Positions 28,109 through 33,173 of a DNA stretch of 33,173 nucleotides are shown here, piece by piece; the first letter of the stretch is position 1, and each line of letters starts with the position of its first letter. The stretch comes from Prochlorococcus sp. AH-716-K03. Lineage in GTDB: Bacteria; Cyanobacteriota; Cyanobacteriia; PCC-6307; Cyanobiaceae. Location: the NCBI GenBank assembly GCA_028408675.1, contig JAOOLH010000009.1:1-33173 (forward strand). Direction: 5' to 3'. The notes below the pieces were generated by a model. It did no database searches. It was not told the DNA's origin and saw only the letters and a list, made by a program, of their open reading frames with translations. A program made the position numbers and the translations under genes.

Positions 28109-28156
28109 ATTACTAATTAAATCTAAAAGTAATTTAAATATTACTTATATAGTAAT
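28109..28156. repeat. Four alternating ATTACT/AGTAAT half-sites
   Basis: ATTACT at 28109-28114, AGTAAT at 28128-28133, ATTACT at 28140-28145 and AGTAAT at 28151-28156. The middle pair forms a 7-bp palindrome (AAGTAAT and ATTACTT around ttaaat); the last pair is spaced by five bases. This looks like a multi-site operator, but the AT-rich background makes chance matches likely, so the call is modest. Confidence 0.4.
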
Positions 28157-28315
28157 TTAGAATTTTTTTAATATTTTCCCGCAAAAACTAATAATATAAT
28201 AAACTAACCGTTCTAATAACATTAATTATGACAATATCAAGAACGTTATTTTTAGTACAGTTTTAAAACAGTGTCATGCCCTGATAAATAATTAATTAGG
28301 TTGATAATATTACAA

Positions 28316-28321
28316 TATAAT
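28316..28321 (+). promoter_or_regulatory. Candidate -10 box for the recombinase-like gene
   Basis: A perfect TATAAT lies 10 bases before the GTG at 28332. Transcription from it would start about four bases before that codon, giving an almost leaderless mRNA. That makes either leaderless translation from GTG or use of the later TTG at 28383 possible. Confidence 0.35.
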
Positions 28322-28331
28322 GTTCTAAAAA

Positions 28332-29006
28332 GTGTTTTTTTCACTTGTATTTGATACAGTTAAAACTATATGTATTAAAACATTGGCTTTTAAATTTAAA
28401 AGAAAACGTTTTCTTTTATCTGAAAAAAATAAAAAATGTAAATCTATCGGATATGCAAGGGCTATCGATAGTGAATTTGATTATTTAAAAGAACAAATAA
28501 ATTGCCTAAAAAATGAGGGTTGCAGTTTAATATTTTCTGAAATCATAAATTTAGATGAAGAAATAAAACCCGAACTTATAAAAGCTTTTAATTATTTGTC
28601 AAAAGGAGATGAATTAGTCGTTACGAAACTAGATCGAGCATTTTCTAATAGAAATGAATGTATAAAAACAATTCATAAACTCTTGAATAATGATATAAAG
28701 TTGAGGACTTTATCTGGTTTTTTATCTCCCAAACATTCATCAGAGATATCTTTGTCAGTCTTTAATATTTTATATGAGTTAGATAATTTAGATAATGAAT
28801 CCTTGGGAGAGAGGAAAAAAGAACTTATTTTGCAAAGAAGATTAAATGGAAATAATTTAGGTGGCAGACCGAAAATTAGTCCTTTAAAAGAATCACTAGT
28901 GATGAGATTACGTAATGAAGGTTGCTCATATAGATCAATTAGAACTCAAACGGGAATTGCTTTATCAACAATTAGAAGAATAATTTTAGATGGTGAAGCT
29001 AGCTAA
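28332..29006 (+). CDS. Serine-recombinase-like protein, catalytically degenerate, with intact DNA-binding helix-turn-helix
   Basis: The protein resembles the resolvase/invertase family along most of its length: GYAR at 40-43, GDELVVTKLDRAFS at 92-105, the long ISLSVFNILYEL helix, GERKKELILQRRLNGNNLGGRPK (159-181), then a helix-turn-helix at about 184-217 (LVMRLRNEGCSYRSIRTQTGIALSTIRRII). Aligned by eye on gamma-delta resolvase, the catalytic serine (Ser10) corresponds to Ile45, Arg45 to Lys79, and Arg71 to Ser105, whereas Arg8, Asp67 and Arg68 are kept. Strand cleavage is therefore unlikely. The start is GTG; there is no ATG before the conserved block, and a 39-residue basic, hydrophobic extension precedes it (next candidate TTG at codon 18). 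The frame is otherwise uninterrupted. A small gene follows after one base. I infer a DNA-binding role. Confidence 0.7.
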   Translation: MFFSLVFDTVKTICIKTLAFKFKRKRFLLSEKNKKCKSIGYARAIDSEFDYLKEQINCLKNEGCSLIFSEIINLDEEIKPELIKAFNYLSKGDELVVTKLDRAFSNRNECIKTIHKLLNNDIKLRTLSGFLSPKHSSEISLSVFNILYELDNLDNESLGERKKELILQRRLNGNNLGGRPKISPLKESLVMRLRNEGCSYRSIRTQTGIALSTIRRIILDGEAS

Positions 29007-29007
29007 T

Positions 29008-29220
29008 ATGAATAAAAAAGATCTTGAATACCTGATTAAAGAAAACCTTAAAGATACTGCATTGCGTATTCACGAATTAGATAATAAAGATAGAAATAGT
29101 TTAATAGCTGAATACAAAGAATGGATTCTGAATGACTTGAATTTTGATGAGGTTATGATGTTACCCTACGAAGCCTATACAAATAAATTAGATAGGGATT
29201 TCTTAGATGATTTAAATTAA
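29008..29220 (+). CDS. Small acidic protein of unknown function, downstream partner of the recombinase-like gene
   Basis: A 70-residue protein rich in Asp, Glu and Leu, with no cysteines and no membrane span. It looks fully helical (DLEYLIKENLKDTALRIHELDN, then NSLIAEYKEWILNDL) and ends in DRDFLDDLN. I do not recognise a family. I chose the ATG at 29008, one base after the recombinase stop; an ATG at 28990 in the same frame would overlap the upstream gene by 17 bases and is less likely. The tight spacing implies cotranscription and coupled translation. It is separated by two bases from the convergent beta-lactamase-like gene. Its acidic, helical nature would suit a protein-protein partner, but that is conjecture. 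Confidence 0.6.
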   Translation: MNKKDLEYLIKENLKDTALRIHELDNKDRNSLIAEYKEWILNDLNFDEVMMLPYEAYTNKLDRDFLDDLN

Positions 29221-29222
29221 TA

Positions 29223-30122
29223 TTAAACAAAATTATTATTATATTTGAAAACAGCCTTTGCTATTTCGGGAAATAAAGTCTCATCCTTAACGTATTTTTC
29301 TCCATTACCAAAAACAACTAATAAAGTTTGTAATGAGTCATTATTAACCCACCAAGCTGCATCATGTCTCGCTCGTGACATCAGACCTGCTTTACTCCAG
29401 AAATTTATATTCTCTGGTAATCCCTCTCCTAAAAAACCATATACTTGGTTAAGAGGATCCTTATTAAGAACATTCTTATTTAAATTTCTTTTTAAAAAAC
29501 TTCTTAAATTTAAATTATCTGTTTGATAATCAAGTTTTATCATTATCTCCTCCAAAATCCTCGCAGCTGATTCGGTTGTCATCATATTTCTATTTTTGTT
29601 TTCAGTTCCATAAAATTCTTTTTCTCGACCAAATGGTCCATCTTCCCATGTTTTTTGGCAACAATTTATTTCATTTAATTCATTCCAATTAAGCTCTTTT
29701 AACCAGTCATTAATTATTGACCTTTGATATTTCCAATTCTCCCAAGTATTCCCTTCTATACAGGGACCACTTGTAGTCCCAGTGATTAAATCAATTAAAA
29801 AACTTGTAGCATCATTACTAGAGAAAAAAAGCATTTTATATGCTGCATCACTTATTTCTTGGCTTAATAATATTTTTTTTGTTTTAATCCATGAGTATGC
29901 AGCAAGCCCATAAACTAGCTTTACGATACTTGCAGGATAAATTAGTTTTTTATTATTAATTCCAAATCCAAATCCTTTATGTATATGATTTTTTTCATTT
30001 TTATAATTGATCCAAGTTATTGCGATATCATTCTTTAAATTTTCTCTATTTTTAGAACAAACTCTGTCTAAAATATCGTTTAGGGCTAAACCCATTTCTT
30101 CTTGTAAATAATAAAAAGACAT
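29223..30122 (-). CDS. Beta-lactamase-like (class A fold) serine hydrolase
   Basis: Numbered from the longest frame (ATG at 30137), the serine-hydrolase motifs of penicillin-interacting enzymes are present: Ser70-x-x-Lys73 (PASIVKL), a Ser-x-Asn at 106-108 (SSND), and Lys249-Ala-Gly (WSKAGLMS), a KTG box with Ala in place of Thr/Ser. GFLGEGLPENINFWSKAG fits the strand before the KTG box. No signal peptide or membrane anchor is visible, so it may act in the cytoplasm or be exported by an unusual route. It probably hydrolyses a peptide or beta-lactam-like bond; true resistance activity is not shown. I chose the ATG at 30122, which avoids overlap with the divergent NlpC/P60 gene; the alternative at 30137 adds five residues and a 12-base overlap. 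Confidence 0.78.
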   Translation of the reverse strand: MSFYYLQEEMGLALNDILDRVCSKNRENLKNDIAITWINYKNEKNHIHKGFGFGINNKKLIYPASIVKLVYGLAAYSWIKTKKILLSQEISDAAYKMLFFSSNDATSFLIDLITGTTSGPCIEGNTWENWKYQRSIINDWLKELNWNELNEINCCQKTWEDGPFGREKEFYGTENKNRNMMTTESAARILEEIMIKLDYQTDNLNLRSFLKRNLNKNVLNKDPLNQVYGFLGEGLPENINFWSKAGLMSRARHDAAWWVNNDSLQTLLVVFGNGEKYVKDETLFPEIAKAVFKYNNNFV

Positions 30123-30125
30123 TTT

Positions 30126-30881
30126 ATGAAAGAACATATAGACCCTCTCTCACTATTTAAGCAAACTAATTTTTCAAACACTATTTGGTGGAAAGTAAAA
30201 ATTAATATTTCTGGATATCAAAATGAAAGTAAGACTAATTTAGTGACAGAAATATTAAAAAATAGAATTTTTAGACTAATTTATCCAAATTTTTATCAAA
30301 GTAAAAAAATATTATCGAGAATTTTAGTTCAATTTTATGAAGATGGCTATATCTGCTGGATTGATTTGCAAAATTTATCAATTGAAAAATTTAATTCTAA
30401 AAACAGTTTTGTCGAAATTGATGAAGCATCTATACAAAAAAAAATTCCATTGATACTTAATTGGATAAAAGATAAATCTAAATTAAAAAATCAATATCTT
30501 TGGGGTGGTACATTAGGACCAAATTTTGACTGTTCTGGCTTAATTCAAACGGCTTTTTTACATCATGAAATTTACATACCTAGAGATTCATATCAAATAA
30601 AAAGTTTTTGTAGGCATCTTTTCAATTTCAAAGAAAATAATAAATCAATTAAAAAAGGAGATATTTTATTTTTTGGAAACAACAATAAATGCGATCATGT
30701 TGGAATTTATAAAGGAGATGGACTTTATTATCATAGTTCCGGTAAAGATTACGGAAGAAATGGTATAGGAGTAGACACTTTAAAAAATACTAAAGATAAA
30801 ATTTCTCTACATTATCAATCAAAGCTTATTTCTGCAGGAAGAATCAATAGATCATACAGATGGAATAAATCTATCAGATAA
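30126..30881 (+). CDS. NlpC/P60 family cysteine peptidase with SH3-like N-terminal part
   Basis: Cell-wall endopeptidase of the C40 family, expected to cleave gamma-D-glutamyl-diaminopimelate bonds in peptidoglycan stem peptides. The catalytic triad is visible: Cys136 in GPNFDCSGLIQ, His191 in CDHVGIYKGDG and His203 in YYHSSG. The YLWGGT segment before the cysteine is typical. The N-terminal ~100 residues form beta strands like the bacterial SH3 domain of cyanobacterial members. No signal peptide is seen, as for related cyanobacterial enzymes thought to act on cytoplasmic turnover products. It is divergent from the beta-lactamase-like gene, their start codons only three bases apart. Confidence 0.85.
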   Translation: MKEHIDPLSLFKQTNFSNTIWWKVKINISGYQNESKTNLVTEILKNRIFRLIYPNFYQSKKILSRILVQFYEDGYICWIDLQNLSIEKFNSKNSFVEIDEASIQKKIPLILNWIKDKSKLKNQYLWGGTLGPNFDCSGLIQTAFLHHEIYIPRDSYQIKSFCRHLFNFKENNKSIKKGDILFFGNNNKCDHVGIYKGDGLYYHSSGKDYGRNGIGVDTLKNTKDKISLHYQSKLISAGRINRSYRWNKSIR

Positions 30882-30933
30882 CATTTTATTTAAAAACTGA
30901 CTATTGAGAATATGATTTAGTTAAATAATGAAA

Positions 30934-31533
30934 TCAACCAGTAGTCCAAATATTTTTAACAATTGGCATTATGGAATCTAGATGGAGAGTTCCTACAAGA
31001 AGCCATGCAAAAACAGCTCCACCACAACCACCTAACCAAAAACCGCTTGTAAAATCGGCCCAGCCTGTTCTAGTAAACAAGTCTGAAGGAGGATTATATA
31101 CAGTGGCGTCTGGAGGCTGAACATTAGGAGCTTTTCCAGGAGCATTATAAAGAACCAAAAGCCCTGTTAATATGTGAACAGCACCTATTGTTGCAAGAAG
31201 CCCTGCTGTTAATGCAAAATCAGAATTTCTTAACGGACCAGTCATAGAAAAAGGACCATATAAGAGATATCCAAATGCTGCTCCAGTTTCTAAACCTCTA
31301 AAATTTGGAGAAATCCCTTCTCTATAAAAAGGCAAATTATTTATTAATGCCTTTGTAAAGTAACCACTATTAACAGGTGTTTCAAGATTTCCAACACATG
31401 GATCTGAAACTGGTTTAACAGCCCATTGATTTGCAATACCAATGTCATTTGGCTGAACAGAATTATCTATATATTTTTCATCAAATTTAATAGAACTTGT
31501 TGATTCTGAGAATGATTTTTGAAAGTCGCTCAT
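30934..31533 (-). CDS. psaL: Photosystem I reaction centre subunit XI (PsaL)
   Basis: Thylakoid membrane subunit that joins photosystem I monomers into trimers or tetramers and binds chlorophyll. The 199-residue protein has the diagnostic block around [20 protein letters not shown], the [30 protein letters not shown] span and the C-terminal [20 protein letters not shown] span. The N-terminus, about 40 residues longer than in freshwater species, matches what I recall for marine picocyanobacteria. It follows psaI by 28 bases on the same strand. Confidence 0.97.
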   Translation of the reverse strand: MSDFQKSFSESTSSIKFDEKYIDNSVQPNDIGIANQWAVKPVSDPCVGNLETPVNSGYFTKALINNLPFYREGISPNFRGLETGAAFGYLLYGPFSMTGPLRNSDFALTAGLLATIGAVHILTGLLVLYNAPGKAPNVQPPDATVYNPPSDLFTRTGWADFTSGFWLGGCGGAVFAWLLVGTLHLDSIMPIVKNIWTTG

Positions 31534-31561
31534 TTTTAATAAAAGTGTAATTTGAATTTAT

Positions 31562-31675
31562 TTAATCAGTAGCTGTAATCAATCTTCCAATTAATACAAG
31601 AAATACTGCTGGGGTTACTAGACAAATCAATGGGACAAAGATTGATGGTAGGAACGTCGAAAAATCAGATGGCAT
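31562..31675 (-). CDS. psaI: Photosystem I subunit VIII (PsaI)
   Basis: A 37-residue single-span membrane protein. Translation from the ATG (complement of 31673-31675) gives MPSDFSTFLPSIFVPLICLV, then TPAVFLVLIGRLITATD. The FLPSIFVPL(I/V)... start and one hydrophobic span are the PsaI signature. It sits directly in front of psaL, as in other cyanobacteria, and helps anchor PsaL to photosystem I. It was too short to be called by a long-frame scan. A TTAC...TTAC pair 49-62 bases upstream is too weak to be named an HLR1 box. Confidence 0.93.
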   Translation of the reverse strand: MPSDFSTFLPSIFVPLICLVTPAVFLVLIGRLITATD

Positions 31676-31767
31676 AATCTATTAAAGATCTTTGAACACT
31701 TTAGTATTTAAAGGGCAAATAGTGTTACTTTTATTACTGGATGATATAAAAATTATTAACTTTATAT

Positions 31768-32157
31768 ATGCTCAATTTTCTCTCAATAGTTTTCATCATT
31801 TTAATAATATTTTTTATAGTTATTTTCAAGAGAAAATATATATTTAATACCTTTAATAAAAAGAAATTATATCCAATGAAAGAAAAACATAATAAAAATA
31901 ATAATATGACTTCTTCAACAAAAAAATATACTCATTATCAAGATAGTTCTAATAAGTACTCAGAGTTTTATAAAAGAAAACTAAGAGAAAAAATGAATAA
32001 CCTTTTTAATGGTTCAGCAGAAGATAAATTGAAGGCCTTAAATTTAGCAGAGGAATTAGCCGATAAATCTACATTACCCATACTCAGACGAGGTTTAAAA
32101 GATATAAATCCACAAATAGTGGAACTTTCAGCTTCACTTATAGCAAAATTCAAATAA
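31768..32157 (+). CDS. Small membrane-anchored protein with HEAT-like C-terminus
   Basis: A 129-residue protein I do not recognise by name. Residues 1-22 form a hydrophobic anchor (LSIVFIILIIFFIVIF) followed by a basic patch that should face the cytoplasm, a low-complexity Lys/Asn/Ser region (about 23-65), and an alpha-helical pair at about 80-129 (SAEDKLKALNLAEELADKSTLPILRRGLKD, then PQIVELSASLIAKF) that resembles a single HEAT-type repeat. Such repeats bind proteins; phycobilisome lyases use them, but no such role can be claimed here. It is divergent from psaI (92-base gap) and convergent with the GT2 gene, with five bases and a shared hairpin at the junction. An internal ATG at codon 37 would remove the anchor; the first ATG is preferred because of the clean membrane segment. 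Confidence 0.62.
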   Translation: MLNFLSIVFIILIIFFIVIFKRKYIFNTFNKKKLYPMKEKHNKNNNMTSSTKKYTHYQDSSNKYSEFYKRKLREKMNNLFNGSAEDKLKALNLAEELADKSTLPILRRGLKDINPQIVELSASLIAKFK

Positions 32158-32189
32158 AAAATTCAGTTATTCTTTTTAGTTTGAATTTT
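32145..32189. terminator. Bidirectional hairpin at the convergent gene junction
   Basis: AAAATTCAAA at 32145-32154 pairs with TTTGAATTTT at 32180-32189. Inside it TAAAAA (32155-32160) pairs with TTTTTA (32173-32178), leaving one bulged G and a 12-base loop. The whole stem of about 16 pairs spans both stop codons. Being AT-only it is weak as a classic terminator, but its position between two converging genes fits a shared end or RNA-stability element. Confidence 0.45.
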
Positions 32190-33125
32190 TCTAATCCTGT
32201 AAATTGGTCTGTTTTGACTTTCATGATAAGTTCTCATTAAAAGTTCGCTTAATAAGCCAAAACTAAATAATTGAACTCCTGCGATTCCTAGTATTAAAGC
32301 AAACATAAGCAAAGGTCGATTACCTATATCTTCACCTAGAATTTTTATAATAAATAAGTAAGATGTCATTCCAAGACTAATTAAAATACTTATAATCCCA
32401 ACGAAACCGAATCCATACATTGGTCTTGTTAAAAATTTAGTCATAAACCAAACTGTAAACAAATCCATTAAAACCCTAAAAGTTCTATCAATACCATATT
32501 TACTAGAACCGTATTTTCGACTTCGATGATTAACTTTAATTTCTTTAATTTTAGCTCCTTCAATTTTTGCTAATACAGGTAAAAACCTATGAAGTTCGCC
32601 ATATAGTTTTATATCATCTAATATCTCTTTTTTAAAAGCTTTTAGTGAACAGCCATAATCATGCAACTTTAAACCTGTAACATTGGCTATTAACTTATTT
32701 GCAATTGTTGATGGTATACGTCTATTTATTAATTTATCTTTTCGATCGTATCTCCATCCGCAAATTAAATCATAGCCATTATTTATATGTGAAATTAATT
32801 TCGGGATATCATTTGGATCATTTTGCAAGTCTCCATCTAAGGTAATTATCACTTCTCCATTAGAATTATCAAAACCTGCTGCCATTGCTGCTGTTTGTCC
32901 GTAATTCGTTCGAAGTGAAATAACTGATAATTCCTTAATCTTGATAGTTAATTCATCTAATACATTTGAAGTTGTATCTTGAGATCCATCATTTACGACT
33001 ACTATTTCAAAATTTAATTTATTAAAAAGCATCACATTTAAAACTTCATCTAATAAATATCCAATACTCTCGCTTTCATTAAAAACAGGGATAATAATAG
33101 AAATTAACTGATTAGTATTTGTCAT
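32163..33125 (-). CDS. Polyprenyl-phosphate glycosyltransferase, GtrB/DPM type (GT2)
   Basis: A GT2 enzyme that transfers a hexose from a nucleotide sugar to a polyprenyl-phosphate carrier on the inner face of the membrane. The catalytic domain has ISIIIPVFNESESI (8-21), VVVNDGSQD (42-50), the metal-binding LDGDLQNDP (96-104) and a YGCSLKAFKKEI segment. Two membrane spans at the C-terminus (about 233-265 and 272-300) are the GtrB/DPMS topology. It can supply lipid-linked sugar to an ArnT/PMT-type transferase such as the one at 5559, but the two genes are 25 kb apart and the link is inference. It converges with the HEAT-like gene, five bases away. The last 48 bases of the window hold no gene. 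Confidence 0.85.
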   Translation of the reverse strand: MTNTNQLISIIIPVFNESESIGYLLDEVLNVMLFNKLNFEIVVVNDGSQDTTSNVLDELTIKIKELSVISLRTNYGQTAAMAAGFDNSNGEVIITLDGDLQNDPNDIPKLISHINNGYDLICGWRYDRKDKLINRRIPSTIANKLIANVTGLKLHDYGCSLKAFKKEILDDIKLYGELHRFLPVLAKIEGAKIKEIKVNHRSRKYGSSKYGIDRTFRVLMDLFTVWFMTKFLTRPMYGFGFVGIISILISLGMTSYLFIIKILGEDIGNRPLLMFALILGIAGVQLFSFGLLSELLMRTYHESQNRPIYRIRKIQTKKNN

Positions 33126-33173
33126 ATAAGTATCGATTAATAATCTTCTAATTTTAACTTAAATTAGAACAAT

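Larger units (their letters stand above)
28024..28331. promoter_or_regulatory. lipA / degenerate recombinase intergenic region with repeated motifs
   Basis: 308 bases with no credible gene, one of the two longest gaps in the window. It contains a cluster of four ATTACT/AGTAAT half-sites in alternating orientation (28109-28156). It also has a GTTCT...AGAAC inverted pair 35 bases across (28210-28244), a perfect GTTTTAAAAC palindrome (28260-28269), and a TATAAT box at 28316-28321 just before the downstream gene. The region probably carries the promoters of both divergent genes. Binding partners are unknown. Confidence 0.45.

Noticed and set aside
28254-28270. LexA/SOS box near AGTACAG upstream of the recombinase-like gene
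   Set aside because: Only one half (AGTAC) is present; the expected second half is missing at the right distance.
28332-29006. Recombinase-like gene as an active mobile-element integrase or a prophage remnant
   Set aside because: The catalytic serine is missing and there are no other mobile genes, terminal repeats or duplicated tRNA end nearby.
29245-29526. 93-residue plus-strand frame opposite the beta-lactamase-like gene
   Set aside because: The minus-strand frame has the serine-hydrolase motifs; this one is antisense noise.
31724-31738. TTAC...TTAC pair upstream of psaI as an HLR1 (RpaB) box
   Set aside because: The two TTAC cores are nine bases apart, not ten, and lack the following A, so the match to the consensus is poor.

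Overview
The window reads as a piece of a marine picocyanobacterial chromosome, most likely an AT-rich, high-light type Prochlorococcus. The basis is strong AT bias with compact gene packing, photosystem I genes (psaI, psaL), a ferredoxin-dependent glutamate synthase, a tocopherol/plastoquinone-pathway methyltransferase of the cyanobacterial type, DapL-type lysine synthesis, a short cyanobacterial RNase E, and cyanobacterial domains of unknown function (DUF3493, DUF1997). There is no rRNA, no CRISPR array, no recognisable insertion sequence and one tRNA. I place the genus by recognising the proteins, not by a database search.

Region 1 (1-5532): the end of the nusA operon (nusA cut by the left edge, a YlxR-like protein, infB with a tandem-repeat linker), then a convergent DUF3493 membrane protein and tRNA-Thr(CGU). 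Region 2 (5559-9969): a cell-envelope or accessory stretch with an ArnT-like membrane glycosyltransferase, a GT2 glycosyltransferase with an unusual N-terminus, and a B12-binding/radical SAM enzyme. Region 3 (10006-15681): clpS and dapL on the minus strand, then, divergently, rne with a long 5' leader overlapping rnhB, a DUF1997 protein and pheA. Region 4 (15682-22059, minus strand): the str operon rpsL-rpsG-fusA-tuf-rpsJ followed by a Lon-N-domain protein and the MPBQ/MSBQ methyltransferase. Region 5 (22252-28023): Fd-GOGAT with a YciI-like protein, convergent with lipA. Region 6 (28024-30881): the least ordinary part, with a serine recombinase that appears to have lost its catalytic serine, a small acidic partner, and a divergent pair made of a beta-lactamase-like serine hydrolase and an NlpC/P60 peptidase. 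Region 7 (30934-33125): psaI-psaL, a small membrane protein with a HEAT-like tail, and a GtrB/DPM-type glycosyltransferase.

Together the genes cover translation (IF-2, EF-Tu, EF-G, S7, S10, S12, NusA), RNA decay (RNase E, RNase HII), nitrogen and amino-acid metabolism (Fd-GOGAT, DapL, PheA), cofactors and quinones (LipA, MPBQ methyltransferase), photosystem I and the cell envelope. Most of this is housekeeping. The points I would look at again are the catalytically degraded recombinase and the repeated motifs upstream of it, the PNPase-recruiting tail of RNase E encoded inside the rnhB overlap, the U-rich rne leader, and RNA hairpins inside the str operon.
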